Shown here: positions 17,101 through 24,075 of the stretch, in pieces
How the letters are laid out: each line of letters opens with the position of its first letter
Position numbering within the stretch: the stretch's first letter is position 1
NCBI GenBank assembly: GCA_030041255.1
Contig: JASHOF010000013.1
Span: 1 to 34,128, forward strand
Direction: 5' to 3'
Source: Acetobacteraceae bacterium
GTDB lineage: Bacteria; Pseudomonadota; Alphaproteobacteria; Acetobacterales; Acetobacteraceae
Length of the DNA: 34,128 bases
Made by a program: the position numbers and the translations under genes
Notes under the pieces: generated by a model
What the model was told of the DNA's origin: nothing
The model's input: the letters and a program-made list of their open reading frames with translations, nothing else
Databases searched by the model: none

Positions 17101-18706
17101 TCCCGGGGTCAAGGTGAGCGAGATGATCGCGCGCCTGCGCCATGCCCAGCCCGGGATCATGCTGATCAGCCCGCCGCCGCATCACGATATCTACTCGATC
17201 GAGGATCTGGCACAGCTCATCTACGATCTGAAGCAGATCAACCCGGACGCCACCGTCTGCGTCAAGCTGGTGGCGCGGAGCGGCATCGGCACCATCGCGG
17301 CCGGTGTGGCCAAGGCGAAGGCGGATGCGATCCTGGTTTCCGGGCATTCAGGCGGCACTGGTGCGAGCCCGCAGAGCAGCATCAAATATGCAGGGCTGCC
17401 GTGGGAGATGGGGCTTTCGGAGACGCACCAGGTACTGATGCTGAACCGGCTGCGCCATCGCGTGAAGCTCCGCACCGACGGCGGCATCAAGACCGGGCGC
17501 GATGTCGTGATCGCCGCCATGCTCGGCGCCGAGGAGTTCGGGATCGGCACCGCCTCGCTGGTGGCCATGGGCTGCATCATGGTGCGCCAGTGCCACTCCA
17601 ACACCTGTCCGGTCGGTGTGTGCACGCAAAATCCTGAGCTTCGCGCCAGGTTCGAGGGCACGCCCGAGAAGGTGATCAACCTCTTTTCCTTCATCGCCGA
17701 GGATGTTCGCGGTATCCTTGCCTCGCTCGGCTTCCGCCGCCTCGAAGAGGTGATCGGCCGCACCGATCTCCTCCAGCAGGTCAGCCGCGGCTCGGATTTG
17801 CTCGACGATCTCGATCTCAATCCACTGCTCGCGCAGGCGGATCCGGGACCCTATACGCGCTTCTGCTCGCGGGAGGGGCGGAACGAGGTGCCCGACACTC
17901 TCGATGCGCAGATGATCACCGACGCTGCGCAGTTCTTCGAGCACGGCGAGAAGATGCAGCTTCAGTACACCATCCGCAACACGGAGCGGGCGATCGGCAC
18001 CCGCTTCTCCGCGAAAATCGTGCGCCGCTTCGGGATGGCGGGGCTGGAGCCCGGCCACGTAACGGTTCGCCTGCGCGGCTCCGCCGGGCAGTCGCTGGGC
18101 GCCTTTGCGGTGCGCGGACTCAAGCTCGAAGTGTTCGGCGATGCCAACGATTATGTCGGCAAGGGGCTTTCCGGAGCGACGATCGTCGTCCGCCCGGCAC
18201 CGTCATCCAACCTCAAGAGCCAGGACAACACGATCATCGGCAACACCGTTCTTTACGGAGCCACATCCGGGTTCCTGTTCGCCGCGGGCCAGGCGGGCGA
18301 GCGCTTCGCAGTGCGCAATTCAGGTGCCGAGGCCGTGATCGAGGGTTGCGGTTCGAATGGCTGCGAATACATGACCGGCGGAACGGTGGTCGTGCTCGGG
18401 CGGATCGGCGAGAATTTCGGCGCCGGCTTCACCGGCGGAATGGCGTTCGTCTATGACCCGGCTCAGCAATTCTCCCGCCTTGCCAACCCTGACACGATCG
18501 GCTGGCAGCGCATTGCTTCGGCGCACTGGGAAGAGGTGCTGCGGGGACTGGTCTTTCGCCATGTCGCCGAGACCTCCAGCCGCTATGCGGCGATGCTGCT
18601 GCACGACTGGCCGCGCACCGCCAGGCATTTCTGGCAGGTGGTGCCGAAGGGATACGAGAAATATCTGCCGATGCCGTTGGCCGAGCCGGAGGCCGCGCGC
18701 GCCTGA
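14183..18706 (+). CDS. gltB: Glutamate synthase (NADPH) large subunit
   Basis: The alpha subunit hydrolyses glutamine and channels the ammonia to 2-oxoglutarate to make glutamate. The 1,507-aa protein has a short propeptide ending at EHDA. Cys31 (CGVGLIA) is the expected N-terminal nucleophile after processing, at the head of the glutamine amidotransferase class II domain. The central and FMN-binding synthase domains follow (GEGGEDPARY, VSGHSGGTGASP). The 3Fe-4S cysteines are C1131, C1137 and C1142 in GCIMVRQCHSNTCPVG. The C-terminal beta-helix has repeated G-x-x-G motifs (GNTVLYGATSGFLFAAGQAG, MTGGTVVVLG). The ATG at 14183 was chosen because GGAG lies eight bases before it; a GTG at 14174 overlaps the gltD stop. 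A 1,071-codon open frame on the opposite strand is only a compositional shadow. Confidence 0.97.
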   Translation: MESAQQFLSAFARNAALLGDTYAPSQEHDACGVGLIAALDGKPRRDVVTAGIDALKAVWHRGAVDADGKTGDGAGIHIEIPQDFFAEAVLRGGTALQPGRLAVGQVFLPKTDLAAQERCRQIVETEILRAGYAIHGWRQVPIDVSCIGEKANATRPEIEQIIVWNALEADEASFERDLYVIRRRIEKAAIAAQIPELYFCSLSCRSIIYKGMFLAEHLSEFYPDLLDPRFVSRFAIFHQRYSTNTFPTWRLAQPFRMLAHNGEINTLSGNSNWMQSHETRLADAALDPFMDDIKPVVQAGGSDTAVLDNVFELLVRAGRDAPMAKALMIPPAFASDTTMPKEEQDFFLYCNAVMEPWDGPAAIAATDGRWVIAGLDRNGLRPLRYTITTDSLLIVGSETGMVKRDAADILAKGRVGPGETIGVDLETKRFHGDAEIRKLLAARQPFSEWARRIIVIDHIVRADAPDAALYQGEELRRRQLGAGLSLEELELILHPMVEEANEPTGSMGDDAPLAVLSEHYRGLHHYFRQSFSQVTNPPIDSLRESRVMTLRTRLGNLGNVLDEDASQCDLLQLESPVLTSAEFLAMAAYMGRSACSVDCTFPAEQGEAGLRQALERIRHQAEEGVRAGCTHVILTDEAQSPARAPIPMILATAGVHTHLVRQSLRTFTSLNVRAAECVDVHCFCVLIGVGATTVNAYLAEASIAERHRRRLYGELPLKTAVQRYRKAVDKGLLKIMSKLGISVISSYRGGYNFEAIGLSRALVAEFFPGMPSRISGIGLSGIARKVLALHAAAWSADAVTLPVGGLYKHRRRGEAHGFEGGLIHTLQTAVGTDSFSIYRRYAEGVRKLPPISLRDLLDFRTEGRTPMPIDEVESVTEIRKRLVAPGISLGALSPEAHETLSIAMNRIGARSDSGEGGEDPARYRPRPNGDNASSAIKQIASARFGVTAEYLNNCREIEIKIAQGSKPGEGGQLPGVKVSEMIARLRHAQPGIMLISPPPHHDIYSIEDLAQLIYDLKQINPDATVCVKLVARSGIGTIAAGVAKAKADAILVSGHSGGTGASPQSSIKYAGLPWEMGLSETHQVLMLNRLRHRVKLRTDGGIKTGRDVVIAAMLGAEEFGIGTASLVAMGCIMVRQCHSNTCPVGVCTQNPELRARFEGTPEKVINLFSFIAEDVRGILASLGFRRLEEVIGRTDLLQQVSRGSDLLDDLDLNPLLAQADPGPYTRFCSREGRNEVPDTLDAQMITDAAQFFEHGEKMQLQYTIRNTERAIGTRFSAKIVRRFGMAGLEPGHVTVRLRGSAGQSLGAFAVRGLKLEVFGDANDYVGKGLSGATIVVRPAPSSNLKSQDNTIIGNTVLYGATSGFLFAAGQAGERFAVRNSGAEAVIEGCGSNGCEYMTGGTVVVLGRIGENFGAGFTGGMAFVYDPAQQFSRLANPDTIGWQRIASAHWEEVLRGLVFRHVAETSSRYAAMLLHDWPRTARHFWQVVPKGYEKYLPMPLAEPEAARA

Positions 18707-18746
18707 CCTCCGCCCCGCCCTGTCAGGCTGTGCGGCGAAGCGGAGG
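18707..18746. terminator. Possible bidirectional terminator between gltB and the CHRD gene
   Basis: CCTCCGC (18707-18713) and GCGGAGG (18740-18746) are perfect complements with a 26-base loop. They lie in the 55-bp gap between two convergent genes, where a shared terminator would be expected. No T-run is present, so support is weak. Confidence 0.3.
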
Positions 18747-18761
18747 AAAGGCGCTTGCGTA

Positions 18762-19217
18762 TCAGGACTTCGGTGGCACCACCTGGCCGCGGATCTCGCC
18801 GGCCGGATGATCCTGGGTGTGAACGTTGATGTAGAGTTCGTCGTTCGTCAGCATGGTTGCCTGGTCGGGCGTGAGTGTCGCCTGCCCGGTGATCGGATTC
18901 GCGGGCGCCTCACCCTTCTTGCTGATCCAGAGCTGAACGCCGGCGTTCTTGCCCGCTGCGGCAGGGCCATGGAAGTGCGCCATGGTGACCGCGCTCGAAA
19001 GGCCGCTGGTGGTGACCGACCATGTCAAAACGCGGGTCGATGGATCATAGGTCAGATTCGCAGTGCCTGTGCCTGCGGTTTGCACCGGTGGCACCTGGCT
19101 CGCCCCCGAAAGTGCGACCGTGAACGACGTCGGCGCCGCCTGCACTGCGGCGAACGAGAAAATCCACCCGAGCAGCGCGACCAGTGCGATGCCCGCCGAG
19201 ATTTTTGTCATACGCAT
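18762..19217 (-). CDS. Secreted CHRD-domain protein
   Basis: This is a 151-aa exported protein with a clear signal peptide (MRMTKISAGIALVALLGWIF followed by SFAAVQA) and then one CHRD domain. The domain is recognisable from FTVALSGASQVPPVQTAGTG, ANLTYDPSTRVLTWSVTTSG, MAHFHGPA and the closing LYINVHTQDHPAGEIRGQV. CHRD domains are named after chordin and occur in secreted bacterial proteins of mostly unknown role; the histidines in HFHGP and VHTQDHP might bind metal. AAGGA five bases before the ATG at 19217 supports this start; the frame is open to 19349. It lies 52 bp downstream of gltX on the same strand. A link to tRNA charging is not suggested. Confidence 0.85.
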   Translation of the reverse strand: MRMTKISAGIALVALLGWIFSFAAVQAAPTSFTVALSGASQVPPVQTAGTGTANLTYDPSTRVLTWSVTTSGLSSAVTMAHFHGPAAAGKNAGVQLWISKKGEAPANPITGQATLTPDQATMLTNDELYINVHTQDHPAGEIRGQVVPPKS

Positions 19218-19269
19218 GACATTCCTTCCCTTCGTGGATGTGCGTGAGAAGCATAGCACGGTGTTCTCT

Positions 19270-20661
19270 TCAGGTAACCGGGGCCCCTGCCACCGCGGCC
19301 AGGCGGGCCAGCGTCTCCTCCCGGCCCAGTGCCGCCAGCACGGCGTCAATCGGCGGGCTCGAGACCGCGCCGGTCAGCGCCGCGCGTAGCGGTTGCGCCA
19401 CCGCACCGAATTTCTCTCCCCGTGCTGCGGCAAAGTCCCTGAGCAAGGCGTCGAGCGCGGGCGGGGCGAAGGCCGCGTTTCCCAGCACCCCGGCAAGCTC
19501 GGCCAACATTCCCCTCGTGGTCGGCGTCAGCAGCGCCTCTGCTTTCGCCTCCATTGCCAGCGGCGGGCGGACGGTCAGGAACCGCGCCGAGGCGGCCAGT
19601 TCGTTCAGCGTCCTGGCCCGCTCCTTGAGTGCCGGCATCAGCGTCTGGATGCGCCCCGCCGCCTCGGCTGATGCGCCGAGCTGCTGCACCACCTCCCTGG
19701 TCAGCCGCTCGTCGTCTGCGCGCCTAAGCCAGACCGCGTTGAGGTGGGTGAGCTTTGCGTAGTCCATGCGGGCGGCGGCCCGCCCGACCCCGTCGAGATC
19801 GAAGAGGCGGATTGCTTCCTCGCGGGAGAGCACCTCGGCATCGCCGTGGCCCCAACCGAGCCGCAGCAGGTAATTGCACAGTGCCTCGGGGAGGAAACCC
19901 ATCTCGCGGAACTCGACGACGCTCTGCGCCCCATGGCGCTTGGAAAGCTTCGCTCCATCCGCGCCGTGGATCAGCGGGATATGTGCGAAGCGTGGCGGCT
20001 CCCAGCCCATCGCGCGGTAGATCTGCATCTGGCGGAATGCGTTGGTCAGATGATCGTCGCCACGGATGACGTGGGAAATTCCCATGTCGTGATCGTCCAC
20101 CACCACGGCGTGCTGATAGGTGGGGGCGCCGTTACCGCGCAGGATGATCATGTCGTCGAGTTCGGCGTTGGCGACCCGGACGGTACCTTGCACGAGATCT
20201 TCGATCACCGTTTCGCCGTCGCGCGGCGCCTTGAGGCGGATGGCCGGCGTCACTCCGGTTGGCGCCTCCTTCGGGTCCCGGTCGCGCCAGCGCCCGTCGT
20301 AGCGCGGCGGCCTTCCTTCAGCTTCCGCGCGGCGGCGCATCTCGGCGAGTTCTTCAGGCGTGCAGTAGCAGAGATAGGCCCGGCCGCGGGCCAGCATCTC
20401 GCGAGCCACTTCGGCGTGCCTGGCTTCCCGCGTCGATTGAAAGAGAGGTGGCTCGTCCGGCGACAGGCCAAGCCATTCCAGCCCGTCGATGATGGCCTGG
20501 ACCGCCTGCCCGGTATTCCGCGCCCGGTCGGTATCTTCGATGCGGAGCAGGTAGGTCCCGCCGTGATGGCGGCTGAAGAGGTAGTTGAAGAGGGCGGTGC
20601 GGGCGGAGCCGATATGCAGCGTGCCGGTCGGGCTCGGGGCGAAGCGGGTGCGGACGGTCAT
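19270..20661 (-). CDS. gltX: Glutamyl-tRNA synthetase
   Basis: This cytoplasmic class I synthetase attaches glutamate to tRNA. The 463-aa protein has the nucleotide-binding HIGH-type motif as HIGS (residues 16-19 in FAPSPTGTLHIGSARTALFN) and the KMSKS-type motif as KLSKR in HGADGAKLSKRHGAQS. Family segments YLLRIEDTDRAR and VIRGDDHLTNAFRQMQIYRA are present, and the C-terminal anticodon-binding helices look complete. Alphaproteobacteria often carry two gltX paralogues, one of which may also charge tRNA-Gln; which type this is cannot be told by eye. Its first 22 codons and 36 bases upstream are duplicated about 1 kb away. A decayed hicBA pair lies directly upstream on the same strand. Confidence 0.96.
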   Translation of the reverse strand: MTVRTRFAPSPTGTLHIGSARTALFNYLFSRHHGGTYLLRIEDTDRARNTGQAVQAIIDGLEWLGLSPDEPPLFQSTREARHAEVAREMLARGRAYLCYCTPEELAEMRRRAEAEGRPPRYDGRWRDRDPKEAPTGVTPAIRLKAPRDGETVIEDLVQGTVRVANAELDDMIILRGNGAPTYQHAVVVDDHDMGISHVIRGDDHLTNAFRQMQIYRAMGWEPPRFAHIPLIHGADGAKLSKRHGAQSVVEFREMGFLPEALCNYLLRLGWGHGDAEVLSREEAIRLFDLDGVGRAAARMDYAKLTHLNAVWLRRADDERLTREVVQQLGASAEAAGRIQTLMPALKERARTLNELAASARFLTVRPPLAMEAKAEALLTPTTRGMLAELAGVLGNAAFAPPALDALLRDFAAARGEKFGAVAQPLRAALTGAVSSPPIDAVLAALGREETLARLAAVAGAPVT

Positions 20662-20697
20662 GCCGCCGTTCTAGACCAGCACCCGCGGAGGGGCGAG
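20596..20697. repeat. 102-bp direct repeat, copy A (gltX 5' end)
   Basis: This segment covers the first 22 codons of gltX plus 36 bases upstream. It recurs at 21583-21684 in the same orientation with four mismatches, all upstream of the start codon. The coding part is identical. The two copies flank the decayed hicBA region. Confidence 0.9.
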
Positions 20698-20762
20698 CGG
20701 ACCGCAACCCCGCCTCCCATGAGGGGCCAGCGGCAGCGGCCGCGGGGGCGGGCGGGCGGAGC

Positions 20763-20976
20763 TCAAAGGTCTTCCGGGCGCAACCCCGTGTGACGAGCCA
20801 TTCGGGCGAGCATCCTTGGCCCTAATCTCTTCGCCATCGTGAAAGGCGAAAACGAAATTCGGCCAACCCGATTTCGCGAGAACTCGGTGCGACCCGCGTT
20901 CGCGGGCGATTTGCCATCCGATCTTCTGAAGTGCTGCAAGGACTGCGCGAGCGCGGACAGACGGCCAAGCCGTCAT
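20763..20976 (-). pseudogene. hicA: HicA-like mRNA interferase toxin, frameshifted
   Basis: HicA toxins are small double-stranded-RNA-binding-fold ribonucleases. This frame reads VLAALQKIGWQIARERGSHR and then VLAKSGWPNFVFAFHDGEEI, containing the conserved G-S-H with the catalytic histidine. Near 20823 the frame breaks. Removing one base there lets it continue as GPRMLARMARHTGLRPEDL and stop at 20763-20765, the normal C-terminus of this HicA subfamily. The intact form would be 70 aa. As it stands, the frame runs on into unrelated residues and ends at 20671 inside the gltX 5' region. The ATG overlaps the hicB stop (ATGA), the usual operon layout. The catalytic part is present, but the C-terminal helix is lost, so it is probably inactive. 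A sequencing error is the alternative. Confidence 0.8.
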
Positions 20977-21174
20977 GCTGGAGAAAAAATCTGCGGCAGT
21001 TCAGGGACGGGTTCTCCCTGGTCAAGGCGGTCGGCCAGGGTGCGCAAGGCAATCGCCTCGACCTTACGCGATCGCCTCCTCCCGGCTTCGTCCATAGGCC
21101 ATCACGCCGGGAAGATCCGGGACTTCGGCGATAAATCGCCCGTCGACCTCCAACTCGGTTTCAATTCTCAGCAT
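20973..21174 (-). pseudogene. hicB: HicB-like antitoxin, frameshifted
   Basis: HicB antitoxins bind HicA through a partial RNase-H-like fold. The frame from the ATG at 21174 reads MLRIETELEVDGRFIAEVPD and then LPGVMAYGRSREEAIA, typical of the family, and then meets TAA at 21064-21066. Skipping one base there restores KVEAIALRTLADRLDQGEPV and then PELPQIFSPA up to a stop that overlaps the hicA ATG. The intact protein would be 66 aa. The truncated product keeps only 36 residues. With hicA also broken by one base, both halves of the module look dead, unless both shifts are sequencing errors or programmed, which is unlikely for two different sites. Confidence 0.8.
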
Positions 21175-21380
21175 GGGCACCCGTCAACCTGGCCGCGCCA
21201 TGGACCTGTCCAGGTCCTGAATACCGCAGCATCCGAATATTCACAAGAATAAGGAAAACAATCGGCACGTCGAGCCGGCGCCCCAGCGCACTATCCTCAT
21301 GGATCCGACATTTCAGTTCTTGCCCCGGCATCGCGAAGGCGAAACTCTTTCAACTCCGATGCACGCAAAGGCAGTGCGCA

Positions 21381-21395
21381 GCATGTCCGACATGC
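21381..21395. repeat. 15-bp palindrome next to the LuxR-like remnant
   Basis: GCATGTC-C-GACATGC is a perfect inverted repeat with seven-base arms around one central base. It abuts the stop codon of the LuxR-like fragment, and CATGTCCGAC recurs at 21404-21413 just beside it. It may be a transcription-factor site or a relic of one. The stretch 21175-21380 before it shows nothing else that I can identify. Confidence 0.4.
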
Positions 21396-21500
21396 TCAGC
21401 CATCCATGTCCGACGCCGACGCTATTGCCTTGTCGACCGCTTCCGCAAGGCGAGCACGAGAGTGTATTCCGATGCGATCGAAAATGTCCCGCGTAGCGAA
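21396..21500 (-). pseudogene. Probable C-terminal remnant of a LuxR/NarL-type regulator
   Basis: Reading leftward, this frame encodes RDIFDRIGIHSRARLAEAVD and then KAIASASDMDG followed by a stop. This resembles the recognition-helix end of LuxR-type HTH domains (R-x-I-F-x-K-I-G-V-x-S-R-x-x-L). The same frame has a stop just upstream, and no start or N-terminal domain is present. It lies between the broken hicBA pair and the second copy of the gltX 5' segment, a stretch that looks like general decay. The match is short, so identification is tentative. Confidence 0.45.
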
Positions 21501-21582
21501 AGATCAACGGCAGCACGGCCCAATCCCGTTGAGAGCAGGCGCGTTTCGTACAGTCCCTGGAGCGAGCGCATGCTCGGCTCGA

Positions 21583-21684
21583 GGTGCGGGCGGAGCCGAT
21601 ATGCAGCGTGCCGGTCGGGCTCGGGGCGAAGCGGGTGCGGACGGTCATGCCGCCGTTCCAGACCAGCGCTCACGGAGGGGCGAG
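21583..21684. repeat. 102-bp direct repeat, copy B (gltX start fragment)
   Basis: This is the second copy of the segment at 20596-20697, in the same orientation. It contains a gltX start codon and 22 perfect codons (to GTLHIGSART), after which the frame enters unrelated sequence. It is non-functional as a synthetase. Its preservation suggests recent duplication. Confidence 0.9.
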
Positions 21685-21719
21685 GCGCCGGACGGGTAGC
21701 TCTGAAGAATAGCCGGCGC
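21685..21719 (-). terminator. Possible terminator after the DeoR-family gene
   Basis: GCGCCGG (21685-21691) and CCGGCGC (21713-21719) are perfect complements 21 bases apart, just beyond the stop of the leftward regulator gene. There is no T-run, so this is a weak candidate. Confidence 0.25.
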
Positions 21720-21741
21720 GCAGCGGCGCACATGACGGTGT

Positions 21742-22572
21742 TCATGCGTTGGCGACGATGACGTCCACACCGGCATCGGCGAGCGCCTGCGCAAGCTCCG
21801 GCGGGGGCGCGTTGTCGGTGAGGAGGGTTTGCTTCGGGCCGAGCGGGGCGATGTGCGCAAAGGCGTTGTGGTCGAATTTGCTCGCATCGGCGAGCACGAG
21901 CGCGCGCCGCGAGGCGGCGATCATGGCCGCGATCATCGAGGCTTCGGCGAGCAATGTGGTCGAGAGGCCGGCCGGAGAGATGCCGCCGACGCCGATGACC
22001 GCGGTGTCGGCATGGATGCTCCCGGTGCCGGCGAAGGCGACCGGACCGAGCGTGACCTGCGATTCGTTTCGCACCTGGCCACCGAGCAGATAGAGGTCGC
22101 GCACCGCGCCCGGCGCGAGGACCGAGGGAAGGCCGAGATTGTTGGTGACGACCGTGAGTTCGCCGACATTGGCGAGTTCGCGTGCGAAGGCAAGCGTGGT
22201 CGAGCCGCCATTCACGATCAGGGTTTCGCCGCCGGCGACGAGGCGTACTGCGGCACGGGCAATCCTGGCCTTCGCCTCGCGGTGCGCGTTCAGCCGCGCC
22301 GTAAAGGGAGCGTCAGCGCCGACCAGCGGCGCGGCAGCCACGGCACCGCCATGGGTGCGGCTGAGCAGGCCGCGCCGCGACAGGAGATCGAGATCCCGGC
22401 GGATCGTGTCGGGGGAGACCTGAAAGCGCTGGCAGAGTTCGAGCACCGTGGCCTGGCCCTGCTCGAGCACGAAGCGGATCAGGGCGCTCCGGCGGCTGGC
22501 GGGAAGGGCGAGGCCGGCCGTTTCCGATGGGGAGGGTGTGGGCGGTTGGTCTGCCGAGCTATGCGTGTTCAT
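21742..22572 (-). CDS. DeoR-family transcriptional regulator
   Basis: This is a sugar-phosphate-responsive repressor type. From the ATG at 22572 it has 276 aa: a variable start, then the DeoR helix-turn-helix (RRSALIRFVLEQGQATVLEL, then CQRFQVSPDTIRRDLDLLSR, then RGLLSRTHGGAV). The C-terminal DeoRC sensor domain is recognised by ETLIVNGGSTTLAFARELAN, LTVVTNNLGLPSVL and TAVIGVGGISPAGLSTTLLA, which belong to the ribose-isomerase-like fold that binds phosphorylated sugars. It faces the sugar operon across a short intergenic region with inverted repeats, so it most likely represses that operon and itself. The inducer would be an intermediate made by the kinase or cleaved by the aldolase. An upstream in-frame start at 22638 would cover the operator and is less likely. 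Confidence 0.9.
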   Translation of the reverse strand: MNTHSSADQPPTPSPSETAGLALPASRRSALIRFVLEQGQATVLELCQRFQVSPDTIRRDLDLLSRRGLLSRTHGGAVAAAPLVGADAPFTARLNAHREAKARIARAAVRLVAGGETLIVNGGSTTLAFARELANVGELTVVTNNLGLPSVLAPGAVRDLYLLGGQVRNESQVTLGPVAFAGTGSIHADTAVIGVGGISPAGLSTTLLAEASMIAAMIAASRRALVLADASKFDHNAFAHIAPLGPKQTLLTDNAPPPELAQALADAGVDVIVANA

Positions 22573-22610
22573 GCTTGACTCTTGGTTAGATCTGCACGTA
22601 GTGTCAATAA

Positions 22611-22644
22611 TCACGCGTGAAACAGCAAAAAACGGCATGTTTCA
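22611..22644. promoter_or_regulatory. Candidate DeoR-type operator between regulator and sugar operon
   Basis: Two symmetric motifs lie here: the perfect palindrome TCACGCGTGA (22611-22620), and TGAAACA (22618-22624) facing TGTTTCA (22638-22644) across an A-rich 13-base spacer. The region is between the divergent starts at 22572 and 22671, where DeoR-family proteins usually bind. The regulator-site pairing is inferred from position. Confidence 0.5.
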
Positions 22645-22670
22645 GCGGGACGACACAGGAGAAAAGTCGA

Positions 22671-24053
22671 ATGTCCAAGAGCGACGACATGCCGCGCGGC
22701 GCGGCAGAGCGGGGGCCCGGGGCTGGTTCCGATTCGCCAGGAAAGATGGAAGCGGTGCCGCATGACCTGACCTCGCGGCCACGAGCCGGGTCGGGGCGGC
22801 GGGCCTTTCTCGGCGGGGTCGCGCTGGGTGCCGCTGCGCTTGGGGCTGCCCGGCCGGCAAGGGCCGCCGATCGGACCGAGATCAGTTTCGCCAGCGCAAA
22901 ATTCTTCGGCAAGGAGACCGTCGCCCAGGTCGTCGAGATGTACAACTCGAGCCAGGGCCGGGTGCATGTGAGCTACGATGAGCTGCCGCCGCCCTCGGAC
23001 TCGACAGCCGTGCATCAGCTCCTGGTGCAGCAGCTTGCGCGGCGGAACGGCTCGCCAGACGTGTTCACCCAGGACGTGATCTGGATCGCCGAGTTCGCCG
23101 GCGCGGGCTGGGCTTTGGCCCTGGACGATGAGTTCGGCGCCGAGGTGCGGAAGGACTATTTCCCTGGCGTCGGCGCGGCCTGCACCTGGGGCGGGAAACT
23201 CACCGCCCTGCCGTGGTTCATCGATTCCGGGATGCTCTACTACCGGACCGATCTCCTGGGCGCAGCGAAGGTGCCCGAGACCTGGGAGGAGCTGGTGAAG
23301 ATCGCAGAGGCGGCCCAGAAATCCGGCGGCGCGCGGTTCGGGTTCCTGTGGCAGGGGAAACAGGCGGAAGTGCTGGTCTGCGACCTCGTGTCGTTCATCA
23401 CCGGGAACGGCGGGGCGATCCTGGGGCCGGACGGCAAGACCGTGCTGCTCGACGAAGAGAAGACCGTGGCGGCAGTGGAGTTCATGCGGGATACGATCAC
23501 GGGCACCAAGATCTCGCCGCAGGACGTCCTGAGCTGGGACGAGGAGCCCTCACGGCGGCCGTTCACCGGCGGGCAGGCGGCGTTCCTGCGCAACTGGTCC
23601 TATGTCTATACGATTGCGCAGGACCCGAAAGTCTCCTCGGTGGTCGGCAAGGTCGGCGTGGCGCCGCTGCCGCATTTTGCGGGCGGACAGAGTTCCGCCT
23701 GCCTCGGTGGCTACCAGTACGGGGTCAATGCCTCGACCAAGAAACGGGAGGCGGCGCTGGACTTCGTGCACTGGATGTCCTCGCCGGCGACGCAGCTTCA
23801 TTTCGCAACCGAACTTGGGCTGGCGCCGACACGGGCGGCGGTGTTCGACGAGCCGGCGCTGGCGAAGAGCCAGCCCTTCATGCAGACGCTGAAGCCCGTT
23901 TTCGTGGGGGCAACGCCGCGCCCGGTGACGCCGAAATATGCGCAGGTGACCCTGGTGCTGCAGTCCGCGGTGTCGCGGGCGCTGGCCGAGGGCAACGTGA
24001 AGCAGGCGCTTTCGGGTGCGAAGGAAAGAATCGCCACCATCGTGGGCTCATGA
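22671..24053 (+). CDS. Extracellular sugar-binding protein of an ABC importer (family 1, Tat signal)
   Basis: This 460-aa periplasmic binding protein is of the maltose/glycerol-phosphate class. It carries a twin-arginine-like signal (GRRAFLGGVALGAAALGAAR then PARA). The mature body has SBP_bac_1 features: EISFASAKFFGKETVAQVVE, PDVFTQDVIWIAEFAGAGWA, the lobe-crossing TALPWFIDSGMLYYRTDLLG, and ACLGGYQYGVNASTKKREAA then LDFVHWMSS. AGGAG nine bases before the ATG supports the start at 22671. Tat export suggests folding before secretion, which is common in acidophiles and other Acetobacteraceae. It is the first gene of the operon and would deliver a sugar or sugar derivative to the next two permeases. 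Confidence 0.9.
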   Translation: MSKSDDMPRGAAERGPGAGSDSPGKMEAVPHDLTSRPRAGSGRRAFLGGVALGAAALGAARPARAADRTEISFASAKFFGKETVAQVVEMYNSSQGRVHVSYDELPPPSDSTAVHQLLVQQLARRNGSPDVFTQDVIWIAEFAGAGWALALDDEFGAEVRKDYFPGVGAACTWGGKLTALPWFIDSGMLYYRTDLLGAAKVPETWEELVKIAEAAQKSGGARFGFLWQGKQAEVLVCDLVSFITGNGGAILGPDGKTVLLDEEKTVAAVEFMRDTITGTKISPQDVLSWDEEPSRRPFTGGQAAFLRNWSYVYTIAQDPKVSSVVGKVGVAPLPHFAGGQSSACLGGYQYGVNASTKKREAALDFVHWMSSPATQLHFATELGLAPTRAAVFDEPALAKSQPFMQTLKPVFVGATPRPVTPKYAQVTLVLQSAVSRALAEGNVKQALSGAKERIATIVGS

Positions 24054-24075
24054 GCGGGAGCGATTGCTGCCCCAC

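Noticed and set aside
14132-17347. Open frame of 1,071 codons opposite gltB
   Set aside because: It mirrors the gltB coding strand in high-GC DNA, has no family features or ribosome site, and gltB is certain.
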